A stretch of 64,000 nt of DNA from Xenoacremonium recifei. Taxonomy: Eukaryota > Ascomycota > Sordariomycetes > Hypocreales > Nectriaceae. The notes under the pieces were generated by a model. It had not been told where the DNA came from. It was given only the letters and a program-made list of their open reading frames with translations, and did no database searches. Below, in pieces: positions 23,998 through 35,208 of the stretch (within the stretch, counting starts at the first letter, position 1; each line of letters opens with the position of its first letter). Position numbers and translations under genes: made by a program. The stretch covers positions 186,001 through 250,000 of the forward strand of contig WOFQ01000050.1 in assembly GCA_012184525.1 (NCBI GenBank). Direction: 5' to 3'.

Positions 23998-24204
23998 GGT
24001 CGAAAAGACAAAAAGGAGCTGCTTGGTATCGAGAAATGCTTTGACCTTACAAGCGATAGTTGAGAGCATCAGTGAAGTTTTAGACACAAGCAAGGGGGAC
24101 CTGGCTCGTAAACTTATACTGGAGCTATCTGCTAACATTCCCTACTCATGGGGGTTAGTTGAAGGGGGAGCGTGTTGTCTGGGAGGGGTAAGCCCCAAGC
24201 AGCT

Positions 24205-24215
24205 CGGAATTCCCG
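24205..24215. promoter_or_regulatory. CGG-N5-CCG element upstream of MFS transporter
   Basis: CGGAATTCCCG, the exact reverse complement of the elements at 30422 and 35209. It lies 208 bp upstream of the transporter ATG. Inverted CGG triplets are the classic binding format of Zn2Cys6 dimers. The regulator at 30843-33381 is the natural candidate binder (inference). Confidence 0.7.
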
Positions 24216-24446
24216 GGCACCTGACAGAACCAATAAACCAGCACTATTACGCGTTAGTGTCTTCTGAAGGACTGACCCCATGGGGACCCCGCAAACTCCC
24301 ATGAGAACTGGACCGGAGAGTGTGGTGCAATTCTTAGGTTTTTGTAAGTAGTCATGGACTGGAAACAAGGAGCACTCCTTTAGTTGCAAAGACAAACACG
24401 GCTTGTTTCTTGTCATCTTCATGTACTATCTCTCGGAAGCACTTAT

Positions 24447-26102
24447 TTACATCCCAGCCATGCCGACTCCATCGCCAGCTATCTCAAACATCCCGGTCTC
24501 GGCAAAGTAAATTTCCCACTCAGCCAGCAATTTTTCAAGCACATCCGGCTTCTCTTGAGCTAGGTTGACGAGTTCACCGGGATCTTTGATCACATCGTAG
24601 AGCTCCCACTCATCACTTCCGACTGGAGCAGGCACGAAGATAGCTTTGTAGTCGCCTTGGCGAATTGCCTTCATGCCGAATAACTCCCAGCCTGTAACAT
24701 CGCTTTCCGTCTCATAGACCGCCGCTGTCTTAGCCGATAAGAAAGGCGCCCATGACTTACCCCGGACTGGCACAACATCTCGACCCCGGAATTTAGATCC
24801 GGGGTGGTCAATGTTGGCTAGTTCTAGAATAGTCGGTAGGATATCCATTACGGTGGTGAACTCGTGAGTGATACCTCCATCGGAACGCGCTGATGGAGGA
24901 AACCTCAAAATGCAAGGACAGCGAATGCCTCCTTCAGTAGTCCACCCCTTGAAGCCACGGCTAGGCGCTGTAGCAGCGAGCGCCCAGCGAGGGCCGTACC
25001 AAACGAATGAGTTTGCGTTGCCGATATTATCTAATGAGTTATCGTAGAAACGCTCAAGAGTCTCTCGTACGCCAAGAATTGACATCAGAGGCAGGGATTC
25101 CAACAAGCTGCCCTCAGCGCCATTGTCGGACATGAAGAGGATAAATGTGTTGTCAAGCTCGCCCAAGTCTTGGTCGATATAATCAAGAACTCGGCCAATA
25201 TTGTGATCGAGTTGATCTACCATGGCGGCATAGACTTCCATCTTTCTAGCTGATTCTTTGCGCTGGTCCTCAGACATTTCGTCCCAGATCTTGGTCTCTG
25301 CCACCATGGGTGCTGGGACAATGTCCTCGGGTACTAACTTGAGTTTCTGAAGCTGCGCTAGACGAGAGAGTCGCAGTGCTTCAGGTCCGTCGTCATACTT
25401 GCCCTTATATTTATTAATCACCTCACGGGGGGCCTGAAGCGGCCAGTGAGGAGCAGTAAATGCTAGGTAGCCAAAGAAGGGCGTCTCCTTGTCCGGACGC
25501 TCCTTGAGCAAGTCGATGAAGCGATCAGTGAAATAATCGCTTGAGTAAAAGTCCTTTGGAAGATCCTTTTCACGGTCGATGAATTTTTCGTTTTCCATCC
25601 AAAAACCATCGCTCTTCAGAAAGGGAGGAAGCCGGATATTGAGTTGCGGTTCGTAATTGTGGTGATTTCCTGCACCGGGAAGATAGGCCAATGACTTTGT
25701 AAAGCCACGTTGCGAGGGTGAATGATTGGCCGTCATGCCTAGATGCCACTTCCCCGACATAAAGGTGAAGTAGCCAGCATCCTGCAAAATTTCCGGTAGG
25801 GCAGCAACTCGGAAGTTGAGGTAGCCCTCGTAGCCAGGGCGACCAGCATACAGGGCCTTGTTGGCCATCATGAACTCGGCCATCTGGCCTAGGCCGGCGA
25901 TATGATTGTCTGTGCCCGAGAGAAGCATCGCTCGGGTCGGCGAGCAAGCCGGAGCCGTGTGGAAGTCTGTCATTCGCAAGCCATGCTTGGCGAGCCTGTC
26001 GAGGTTTGGGGTAGAGATCTCGGAACCGTACGGCCCAGTATCGCTGAACCCCAGGTCATCGGCAACGATGATGAGAAAATTGGGGCGTTTAGCGGATGCC
26101 AT
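24447..26102 (-). CDS. Arylsulfatase (formylglycine-type)
   Basis: An intronless frame of 551 aa with ATG at 26102. It opens with PNFLIIVADDLGFSD, carrying the paired Asp calcium ligands. The sulfatase signature CSPTR (Cys53) follows, where Cys is converted to formylglycine. SGKWHLG supplies catalytic Lys/His, APHWPLQAP a further His, and FMSDNGAEG the remaining metal ligands. The C-terminal part, WELYDVIKDPGELVNLA, is typical of the family. There is no signal peptide, so it should act inside the cell, hydrolysing sulfate esters such as aryl sulfates. It shares a 290-bp divergent promoter with the P450 at 26393. In the context of the neighbouring cupin dioxygenase, a sulfated phenolic substrate is a reasonable inference, not shown by the sequence. 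Confidence 0.93.
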   Translation of the reverse strand: MASAKRPNFLIIVADDLGFSDTGPYGSEISTPNLDRLAKHGLRMTDFHTAPACSPTRAMLLSGTDNHIAGLGQMAEFMMANKALYAGRPGYEGYLNFRVAALPEILQDAGYFTFMSGKWHLGMTANHSPSQRGFTKSLAYLPGAGNHHNYEPQLNIRLPPFLKSDGFWMENEKFIDREKDLPKDFYSSDYFTDRFIDLLKERPDKETPFFGYLAFTAPHWPLQAPREVINKYKGKYDDGPEALRLSRLAQLQKLKLVPEDIVPAPMVAETKIWDEMSEDQRKESARKMEVYAAMVDQLDHNIGRVLDYIDQDLGELDNTFILFMSDNGAEGSLLESLPLMSILGVRETLERFYDNSLDNIGNANSFVWYGPRWALAATAPSRGFKGWTTEGGIRCPCILRFPPSARSDGGITHEFTTVMDILPTILELANIDHPGSKFRGRDVVPVRGKSWAPFLSAKTAAVYETESDVTGWELFGMKAIRQGDYKAIFVPAPVGSDEWELYDVIKDPGELVNLAQEKPDVLEKLLAEWEIYFAETGMFEIAGDGVGMAGM

Positions 26103-26217
26103 GGTTGGATGACAGGGTCAGTTGCAGGTGAAAGACAGTTGGATGGAATGGCGATCAAGGAGTGACCCTAGAGAGGACAGCCATGCAGAATAGCCGATTT
26201 TAACCCTATGGCGCAAT

Positions 26218-26228
26218 CGGATAATCCG
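26218..26228. promoter_or_regulatory. CGG-N5-CCG element, sulfatase/P450 divergent promoter
   Basis: CGGATAATCCG, a perfect palindrome around a central A. It is 116 bp from the sulfatase ATG and 165 bp from the P450 ATG. Its spacer differs from the other block sites (ATAAT versus GAATT). Confidence 0.6.
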
Positions 26229-26255
26229 AGCTGCCTAGCAAATCGTCAGGGCACT

Positions 26256-26266
26256 CGGCCGTGCCG
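26256..26266. promoter_or_regulatory. Second CGG-N5-CCG element in sulfatase/P450 promoter
   Basis: CGGCCGTGCCG, 28 bp beyond the first element in the same 290-bp shared promoter. Triplet geometry is identical and the spacer differs, so it is a weaker candidate on its own. Confidence 0.45.
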
Positions 26267-26392
26267 GACGCATGCTTCGGTAGAGTATAGTCCCGGGACC
26301 TGATATATTCTCATCGTGTTTATCGGGGTCTCCAAACCCGCATCTCGCTCGCAAATTCTCACAGTTTCATTAAAAACTGCAATTCTGGAACT

Positions 26393-28127
26393 ATGCTCTC
26401 TCTGCCTATGTTGTTGGGTGTCGTTCCGGTTGCGATAGCGCTATGGCACCTAGTTCACCACGTCTTTTCCCCTCTCAGACCCATCCCGGGCCCATTTCTA
26501 GCCAGATTCACGAATGCATGGTACCTCTGGACGGTTCGGAATGGTGAGTTCGAGCGTGCTAATAAAGCCCTCCATGAGCAATATGGTGAGTGAAGTAACC
26601 GTCAGCCATCCCAGATTCCATGACCGTCCTTACTAGTGTTTTAACTTGGTCCATTCGGCGTTGTTAATTTAGTTGACCTCTCAAGGACCTGTTGTGCGCT
26701 ATGGCCCAAATCGATTCAGCTTCGATGACCCAGCCGCGATGAGAGTAATATATGCCCACGGGACAGCATTCTCAAAGTCGCCTTGGTACATTGCCTGGGC
26801 AGCCCCTGGAGAGACCACGCTCTTTTCAGATCGATCTATTAAACGACATGCGCAACAACGGAAATTGTTTCAGAACGCGTACACTATGTCATCTCTGATT
26901 ACTTACGAGCCGTACGTTAATGAATGCGCGGATCTCTTCAGCCAGCGCCTATTGGAGCTATCACAGGCACGACTCCCTGTTGACATGGGCCACTGGTTCC
27001 AATGTTATGCCTTCGATGTTATCTGTCACATTACCTATGGCAAACGCCTAGGCTTTCTTGACCAAGGACAAGACATTGGCGGCGTAATTGGAGCGCTTGA
27101 GAATTTCCTGACATATGCCACTCAGGTTGGCATCTATTCCAACTTGCATGCATTCATATATTCGCTGAAGAACTACCTTGCAGGTGCAAAAGGAACCGCT
27201 AGGGCCTATGTCATTTCTTTCACCAAGGACAGGCTTGCAGAATATCAATCAGAACCAAAGGCTGTGTCCGCTGGCAAATACGACGGATCCGCAGGAGAGC
27301 CCTTCCTCTCCAAGTTCTTTGCAAAACACGATGTTGATCCAGTCAACTTCACATCAGGTCATGTCGCCATGGGTTGTATAGCAAACATGGTCGCGGGCTC
27401 TGATACCACAGCAATCACACTTTCAGCAATCATCTATCACCTTTTGAAAGAACCACAGTGTCTCGAGGCCCTGCAACAAGAAATTGATCAGTTTTCCCAC
27501 GATGGAAAGCTCTCGCAAAGTCCAACGTTTCAAGAGAGCCAGCAGATGCCATACCTTCAAGCTACTATCAAAGAAGCGTTGAGGATGCACCCTGCCACCG
27601 GATTGCCACTAGAAAGAGTAGTACCCGAAGGCGGTGCTACAATATCGGGCCATTTCTTTCCAGCCGGGGTATGTGTCCGTGACCTTCTTAAGTCCTATTG
27701 ACTAACGTCGTGCCCAATCCCATAGTCAATTGTTGGGATCAACTCTTGGGTCCAGCATAGGAACAAGTTGATCTACGGTCCCGACGCAGATACCTTTAGA
27801 CCTGAAAGGTGGTTGACTGAGGACGAGAATAAGCTCTCCGAAATGAATCGATACTGGATGCCGGTACGTGCTTCTCTGAACGTCCTATTCAAGATGTCCT
27901 CTTAATAAAGCCATGCATTGAAACAGTTCGGCTTGGGATCTCGAACTTGCCTCGGCAGGCATATCTCAATCTTAGAAATATCTAAATTGATTCCGCGAAT
28001 CGTTCGGGACTTCAACTTCGGGTTAGCAGGAACGGTGGGACAACGAGGTGTTCAGTGGTCGACAAGCAATTACTGGTTTGTCAAGCCCAAAAAGTTCGAA
28101 GTAGTCATTACAGCTCGGAACGTCTAA
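26393..28127 (+). CDS. Cytochrome P450 monooxygenase (pisatin-demethylase-like)
   Basis: Exons 26393-26585, 26686-27668, 27726-27863 and 27927-28127 give 504 aa. An N-terminal membrane anchor is followed by the proline hinge RPIPGP. The first intron ends in AAG at 26685, needed to form QYGPVVRYGPNRFSF. The oxygen-binding I-helix reads MVAGSDTTAIT, ExxR is KEALRMHP, the PERW motif is FRPERW and the haem loop is FGLGSRTCLG (Cys446). From memory, the stretch YAHGTAFSKSPWYIAW and the LFSDRSIKRHAQQRKLFQNAYTM region (read in two parts) resemble the pisatin-demethylase group, which acts on plant phenolics. It is ER-bound and needs P450 reductase. It is probably co-regulated with the sulfatase. Confidence 0.94.
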
Positions 28128-28598
28128 ACTTTATATGTAATTTGATGAGGTTTTAAGGTGTATTGGGTCTCAAAGTATTTACTTTCATGTGCCATAACAA
28201 ATCTCGATAAGAGCACTTACATGTTATAAGCTGATATACATAGATATCAACGGTGTTCAATACTGAATTACGCAGCCCGACTTATTAGATACTATCCTAG
28301 GTTTGTCTTATATTTTTAAAGTCCCTTCTTGTGCAATGGTCAAGGAACAAGGGAAGATATAATAAGTCCACAGTACATGCATAGGCTACTGCGCTAACTG
28401 AATTCCGTTGCTGGGCATTGAATCCTTCATTTTCGTCAGGCGTGATTCTGAATACCTTTAGATACTCTTGTATTCTTTCACCCTCCTTAGTAATACGTCC
28501 AAATTTATTAGACTTGTATTTCACAGTGAAATTATGCATATCTACCTGCTTCTATTGTTGTCTGTACTCTTTCTCAAACGTCTAAGCACAAGAATCTG
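28128..28598. other. Intergenic, convergent 3' flanks
   Basis: This lies between the 3' ends of the P450 and the FAD monooxygenase. It is AT-rich, with no coding signal recognised. Confidence 0.55.
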
Positions 28599-30258
28599 TC
28601 ATTCACGTCTTGCGAGGATCTTCCATAGCCGTGACGGATATCTCAACAATAGACGCCTTAGCCATCTCAAACCTGACATGACCTGACTGCTCCCCGTATA
28701 ATTTGGAGCAAAAGGCTCGCACTCCAAGACTTTTCTTACTTCGTCGTATGCATCATAGCCATACAACCAGGGCTGAACCTCGGGACAGGTCCAACGGCTA
28801 GGAAATGGTCCCTTGAGCGTCTTACCAAGTTGGGATAAAAAGATCCGGTCTCGTGCTTCTTGTGCCGGTCCATCTACCATATGAAAAGACTCGCGCTATG
28901 TGACAATATGTCAATTACCCGTAGCCTTAGACTAGATGTCGGTAGCATACCTGCTTGAATGTCTCCCTGACAATGGCCTCACCTCGGCCCTTGCGTAGTA
29001 GTTCGTATCTTCTCAATGCCTCCGGGAGTTGATCACGAGACTTGATCTCGCCCAGCAAGAGCCCCAGAATGGCACCATCTTCGACAGCTGAGTTGGCTCC
29101 TTGGGCTAGATATGGAAGCATAGGATGGCAAGCATCTCCTCTTTGAATACTCAGCCATTACCCGACTATAAAGGCACTTAGAACTTACACAAAGACAAGA
29201 TTTGATCTATCATTGACCCAATGAGTCATCTCGTCCCCTATTACCATCGCCGTTAGAATCATAGTTATCACCAGGGACTAGGGAGGGGGTCTAGAATGGC
29301 CGTAACTCACGATGCATCAATTTCCAGCGGTCAACCTCGGTGACTAAATCAAGGAACCGAAGAAGAATCGGATCCCAGCCCTTGAATAAAGCCTTCATCT
29401 GGTCTACAGATCCGGGGAGCCGGCTAACGCCTACTGGCAGATCATCGGGCACCAATAAGACAATGTTGTACATGGTCCCGTTCCGCAGAGAGTAACCGAC
29501 AGCATGAGCCCCCGGACCGATCCAGAAATGACAAGAGCAGTTACTCACCCACTCCCGAAGTTCAGGATCCTCAATATCATCAAGAGCAAGAAGCACTCGA
29601 TACGCTAGGTCGCCAGTCGGCTTAGGAAGGTCTTCCTTTCCGAGAAACTCATTTCGACATCGAGACCAGAGTCCATCAGCCGCGATAATAAGGTCTGCTT
29701 TGGCCCTCTTTCCTCCTTGCGTGGTGATTCCCGGACCCTCGAAATCGACCTCAACAACTTTCTGCGATAGTTCGAGTCTGACACCAAGCTGCTGTGCTCT
29801 TTCCAGCATTGATAGCTGGAGATCAACGCGGTGGACATCGACGAACGGAGCATCATATTTGGCGCGCATATGCTTATCGAAATTCTCCTCAATGGCCAGA
29901 ATCTGGCCCGAATATCGGTGTACGGCGAGAAACTTTGGCTCGGCGACAGAGTCCCAGAACCGCCGGGGGAGCTGCCATCTTTGGAGGATGCGAGACGAGT
30001 TGGGCGTAACTTGCAGTCCGGCGCCGACCTTATATTATTAACGGGTTGGCTCGGGTTCAATTGCTGCTTCGCTGGGGAAACGAAAGTTATTCTTACCTCT
30101 TGAAGCTCCGTCGCAGACTCAAAAATCCTCACGTGGTGTCCCGAGAGCGCGCAGGAGATTGCTGCAGCCAGTCCGCTCAGTCCTGCACCGACTATGATGA
30201 TATCCAATGAGACTGGACTCTTCGGATGGATGTGAGAAGCATCGTTTCCGATTGCCAT
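28599..30258 (-). CDS. FAD-dependent aromatic monooxygenase (salicylate-hydroxylase-like)
   Basis: Exons 30258-30097, 30028-29311, 29237-29189, 29140-28951 and 28895-28599 give 471 aa. The FAD/NAD(P)H group-A fold is clear: GAGLSGLAAAISCALSGHHV (ADP-binding GxGxxG), DLIIAADGLWS (DG motif) and GDACHPMLPYLAQGANS (FAD ribityl GD motif). Introns of 68, 73, 48 and 55 nt are all needed for frame. Such enzymes hydroxylate or oxidatively decarboxylate phenolic acids with NAD(P)H and O2. In this block the likely substrates would be benzoic acids released by cleavage of the depside (inference). ATG 30258 is preferred over the in-frame 30306. An 11-bp CGG-N5-CCG site lies 164 bp upstream. Confidence 0.93.
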
Positions 30259-30421
30259 GGTTGCGACTCGTCTTGGTAAAGGTAAAGGTGCCTCAACTGT
30301 GCCCATACAAACCCCCTCAAGTTAAATCATTTCATACATCATCGTGTATTTTAGATGCGTGTCGATTCTCCATTCATTGGTTTGGCCTCACACGACTCCA
30401 TGGCCCTTGGGGGCTCTGGCT

Positions 30422-30432
30422 CGGGAATTCCG
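30422..30432. promoter_or_regulatory. CGG-N5-CCG element upstream of FAD monooxygenase
   Basis: CGGGAATTCCG inside CTCGGGAATTCCGAG, identical in its 11-bp core to the element at 35209. It is 164 bp upstream of the monooxygenase ATG, in the 584-bp gap between that gene and the 3' end of the regulator gene. Confidence 0.72.
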
Positions 30433-30842
30433 AGCGACCCCAACTATACCTCGGATAGGGTTCGGAAGCAACTACAGGGCCACAGCTGCCATCCGCCACA
30501 GGTTTTCTGTAAGCCGATGGCGCTCTCATTTCGGAGGCAAAGCAAGTTGGGGGGCCTGGGCTTAATAATTCTCGGAAGAAGCATCATGGCAATGAATAGT
30601 AGCAAATCAAGCCCCAAAGGGCAAACATAATCATTGAGCATTAGTACATCATGATTGCCAATAAAGAGCAGTAGAGTAGGTGTTCTGGGAAACAGGGAAA
30701 ACAATGACCCCTCATCAAGGAAAATGACAGAGTCTAATCCCCCGGCGTTGTAAACATTCCACTCGCAGTAGGAGAGCCAAGCTAAGCTGCACACACTACA
30801 GTTTTCCGCCTAACACAACAAGTTTGCCCAAGATACAGTATG

Positions 30843-33381
30843 CTACCCGGATTCTGGAGTCTTGCATAGTTCTTCAAAGACTACAGGCATATCTGGAAAG
30901 GCAAAATCGAAAAACTCGAGTCCAGGAAACTCTGTCTGTGAAGTAGGTAGAAATGACGTTAGCTATGTCTGTATTGACATAAAATTGGTCATGTAAATGT
31001 CTAGCAACCCACCTCAAGACTTGACCACGGCTCAGGTATGGTTCCCTCCGTCAAGGTTTCCATCGAGCCAACGTTCGACAAGCTTGCCGCTGGCTCGGCA
31101 GGCGGGTCGTTCAACTCTCGTAGGAAGTGCTGAATGACCCCAGCAGCAGCTCGCGCAACGCTTGATTCCTCCATCACTTCGAGGATTTCTACTGCGCTTT
31201 CTATCAAGTCAATATTACTTGATGCAGTCGTGTCCTTCCTCCGGAACTCGTAGAGGAGCAAAACCGAAGCGGCGATAGTGACGTATGTTGTATTATACCA
31301 CCTAGATATCAAATTGGATAAGTCTCAAATTCACGAAGAAGTACCGTGATTCAAACAGCATGTCACCTACCATGTGCGGAAATATGCGTTGAGTTTGAAG
31401 GTTTCATATATAATCTCGATGGTCTTTTGTGCCGAAGATATACACTTGTTCGCCGCCGAGACGAGAGCTTCTGGGGGAGGCTGGGAGCATCGAATCAAAT
31501 GAGTGACAAATGGCCGAAACAAGAGCATCCTCACATTATGATACCCTGTGCAACATCAATACAGCACACTCTTAGACGCAGAGAAAGACTCAGAGGCTAC
31601 TCACTGAGCTCGAGGACAATGCGTTGTTTCCGCCGCCAGTCAGGTTCCTTCAGCAACCCAGATTTCCGATTGAGAAGTTTAGTCGAGCCTGTACGTTGAG
31701 GCAAGTTCGCGAGCCAGTCGTCCATTTCTCTTTCTATTTCGCAGGCAGGTTCAATAAGCTCTGCGGCTGGTAATCGAGAGTGATAGATGACAATGGAAAC
31801 TTTCCGCATGATGCGGCCAAAAACCACCATGGCGGGGATGATTGCAAACTCAGTGTTGTCTATCGGAAGCATAGCCCGGTTGTGGTATTCATCTTGACCC
31901 AAGGTGTCTGGTCTCCCAAGCAGAAAGCTCATTTCTCTGAACCCAGCGATCAGTACATGCCGGTGAAGGTGCTCGGGGCCCATGGCAGCAATCGGTGAGC
32001 GCACTTACATCTCTAATGAATAGAGCCCCCTGTTTACGCCATCGCACCACGTCAGTAGCGAATATTGCACGTGGGTGTGCGTGCTAGACTTACCACCAAA
32101 TTTTAGACGAGGTATTGGAATCACATGCCATAGGATTCGGTGTTTCGCGGTTGAACCCTGCAGAGAGGCTGGATCGTATGGCCGATCCCAAGTACATGTA
32201 GGCAACTAAGGCTTTGGTTAGTCCAATTCGACGTCTCGGGTATTTTTATCGTTCGAGTTGTAGCACTCACGGTTCGGGTTGAGTTCATTTTGACATATTT
32301 TCGCCTGTCACGTTAGCCTTCAAGAAAATACTCAAGGGCCGAAATGCCTACCATTACGTAGAAGCACTGGACCGTCTCGAGACCACTTGTGAACTGGGTC
32401 TCGTCGAGGAGCGCCTGGGCCTCGGTGAACAACTTCCTGCTCCACTGGAAGCGGTTGAGTCCATCTAACTCCTCTTCATTCCAGGCCCTCGTCAAGGCCC
32501 CCAGCGACAGAATGCTTAGATACAGAGCGATAAACGGCACATCGTTGCACAGATAGCCATGCCATAATCGATCTGCACGCAACAAGAAGTACTCCTTGTC
32601 AATTACCGGATGGACGAAGTGTATGCCTTGAAAATACCCTTCGATGAAGGCATGAGCGCGCTTAGAGTAGAAGTTGTTGGCAGCCAGGCTAACAGTCAAG
32701 TCGGAAGTGAACTTTTGGCGCAAGACGAACGAAGGGTTGTGAAGTATGGATACAAGCGAGAAGGAGCCTTGGGCCATACGTTTTTGTCGGAGCCTCTGAA
32801 GACTATCGAGAAAAGACATGGACGAGGTGCTGCCATGGAATTCGATGCCATTCGTGTGTTGATTGACGTCTGTGATCTCACTCTGATCACTGGGAGAGCT
32901 CGAGACTGGAGGTAGCGTGTCGACAACGTTGACCGGGGTGGTGTTGAATCGGGCTGAAGATTCGACCTGAGTTGATGACGAAGCTTGCAGAACGCTAGAT
33001 GAATGTCAAAGTAGTGAGCCCAAGCCTCAGAAAATGCTGGCCCTTGGCATGGTACATAAGAAGCCCGGCGAATATAGCTACAGGGGTGATTTACCTGCTC
33101 TCGGACTCATCTTTCGGTCTTCTGTAGCTCCTTTCATACTTGCACTCCGTTCCGCTCCCTACCAGACCATTGTCAGTTAAAGCAAAAACTGGAAAATCTA
33201 GCCAAGGGTAGAGAGGCTCACGCTCGCAATGGGAGCAGGGCTGGGCTTCAGAGCACTTATACTTCTTCAGCCGACATCGTTCACAGGCGATGATAGCACG
33301 AGGCATTCGCCGTCGCTTCGTAGTTGGGGCAACGGCACCCTCATTTGGTTGGGCATGTTTCCCTTCGACATTGGAGGCCAT
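30843..33381 (-). CDS. Zn2Cys6 transcription factor, putative cluster regulator
   Basis: Ten exons: 33381-33222, 33158-33095, 32994-32352, 32304-32271, 32205-32094, 32029-32009, 31936-31605, 31545-31371, 31301-31013 and 30935-30843, 640 aa. The zinc cluster ACERCRLKKYKCSEAQPCSH...C (CX2CX6CX5CX2CX6C) is preceded by basic TKRRRMPR and interrupted by a 63-nt in-frame intron. The middle-homology domain contains GYFQGIHFVHPVIDKEYF, AYMYLGSAIRSSLSAGFN, a 21-nt micro-exon (GLYSLE), EMSFLLGRPDTLG and, near the end, FRTWWYNTTYVTIAASVLLL. It lies between the monooxygenase and the bicupin and is the obvious candidate for binding the CGG-N5-CCG sites. An N4 variant lies in its own promoter. Confidence 0.93.
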
Positions 33382-33845
33382 GCTTATCGTATGTTAAACA
33401 GTGGGAGAGGACGAGGTGTCCGGAAAGCCGGGAGACTCCTTTTCGACTTCTACCATACGGAATAACCCATCCGGTATGCGGGGTAAAAAAGGATGCTGGA
33501 CTGGCTCCTTGATAGATCAACTGCTAGCGTGTCATGTACATACGCCAGAACCAAGGCTCGACAAGGGTTCAGTATCCGACCGTTGCCCAATGAATGTCTT
33601 TGGAAAGCAGAAGAGTATTTGTTAGGCGGAGCTTCGGTTCACTGGTAGGTCAAATAATTTCTTGTTTGAAACTCTTGGAACGGAGAGTCGATTGTAGAGG
33701 TCTAATTTATTGTTTTGAAGCCCAGACAAGGTGAGCCGTTATACCTCTTCCCAACCCCCGCCCCCACCCCCGCAATATCTGATATACAGAACAGAATTCT
33801 TATCTCTTCTTCTACTTCTCTCAAAAAGACCATGCAGGTCTGGGA
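33382..33845. other. Promoter of cluster regulator and 3' flank of bicupin gene
   Basis: This contains CGG-AAAG-CCG (33421-33430, N4 spacing) 40 bp upstream of the regulator ATG and a C-rich tract at 33751-33772. No coding region is recognised. Confidence 0.5.
33751..33772. repeat. C-rich tract (G-rich on the minus strand)
   Basis: Three runs of five C separated by G and A. The minus strand reads GGGGGTGGGGGCGGGGG. It could be a C2H2-type (CreA/Msn2-like) site or form unusual DNA structure. It is about 370 bp upstream of the regulator ATG. Confidence 0.5.
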
Positions 33846-34937
33846 TCAAGCCAGAACTCCGCCTAGGCTATCCACAGCTTCCTTCAGCACAGTTTTGTCT
33901 ACAGCAGAAGCCTCATCTGGTAGAACAAAGCTTTCGCAAGGCTTGCCCGCCCGTTGAATGACCTCTTCTATGCCCGCGCCATTGGTGAAAGACCAGAGTC
34001 GTACATATTTAGACGCAAACTCCAGTTTAAAAGGTTGCCCTGCGGCAATCATGACAGTCTCGCCATCGTGCAGAGTATCCCATTCGGAGTCCTTCAAGCT
34101 GACCTTCAGGACTCCTTCCTGGACGCATAAGCAGTGATCAACGCTGGGAAATGTTATGTAGTCGGCGAAGACGGAGGGCGGATACACATTTGACGACTCA
34201 ACGCTGGAAATAGCAAACCGCCCTCCGGATTGCGTCGTCGTGATGAAGGGCCGAGACAAGACGCCGCCAGCCATCCATCGAGGTCCAGTATTGGCCCGCA
34301 GATAATAGGGCTTCAGTTCTCCAGGGAGCACATTGTCGGTGCCATCCCACTCCGTCACAGCTGGGGGATCATAGTCGTGGACAAAATGAACGTCATAGTC
34401 TCTCTGCGCCGCCATCATCTTAGGCACTAAGAGAGCTCTAAGGTCACGGTTGTCGTGTTCTGGCACCAAGACACCATTAAATGGTTCACCTACATAGCGG
34501 AAGAAGTCGATCCAGTCACCAGGAGCGACCAGGCCATACGTCTCAGTGTGAGGGCCGAGCAACTCAGGGTTGTGGACAATTGTCTAGGACCAGAATTAGA
34601 ACGAGAGACGAAGCTAACAGGGAGAGGTCCATACAGGAGGGACATATGCAAAGTCACCTGGGCCCATGATGCGGCACTTATCGCCGTTCCAGAGCTTCAA
34701 GAACCCCTTAGTGACAATGAACACATCGTGAGCTTCATTATGGTAGTGGAAACCAGGAGCGTCGGACAGAACAGCGCCGCTCTGGAAGACGGAGATCTTG
34801 CCATCAGTCTGCTTGGACGAGGCTAGAATGCGAAATGTACCCTTGCTACCGGGTATCGAGAGGCGTTCACCATCGAGCTGAGAGATTATGTAGCTCGATC
34901 GGGAGGGAGGCGGGGTGTCGTGGATAGGAATGGGCAT
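33846..34937 (-). CDS. Bicupin, quercetin 2,3-dioxygenase-like
   Basis: Exons 34937-34635 and 34583-33846 (51-nt intron, GTATGG...CTAG) give 346 aa, close to fungal quercetinases (about 350). The N-terminal cupin has GFHYHNEAHDVFIVTKG: His64, His66 and, at the position usually Glu, Asp71. The second cupin motif, GPGDFAYVPPTIVHNPE, supplies the last His. The C-terminal cupin (SVDHCLCVQEGVLKVSL, IAAGQPFKLEF) lacks a full ligand set. There is no signal peptide, unlike the secreted Aspergillus enzyme. Members annotated as quercetin 2,3-dioxygenase open the flavonol ring with O2, releasing CO and a depside. Substrate assignment is by family resemblance from memory. It is divergent from the hydrolase at 35405 across a promoter with a CGG-N5-CCG site. 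Confidence 0.87.
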
Positions 34938-35208
34938 CTTGGGTGAAGATTTGGTCGTGATAGGAGCAATAAAGGGTGAGCTCGGGGTGGATGTAGTCTA
35001 ATCGTAGGCGATCGCCTAGTAAATGGGTGGTATAAGCAGGACAAGAGCAATCAACGTGTTTTGCAATGATTCTAATATCTATGAGCGAGGCAAGAATCAT
35101 TCAATCAAAGGGTGCTTCCGTTAATAACCAAGAAAACACACATCATCTTAACGATGGGAACTTACCTAGTTAGTAGCCCAGTACCTTGCTCCTCACCACC
35201 CCGCAGTT

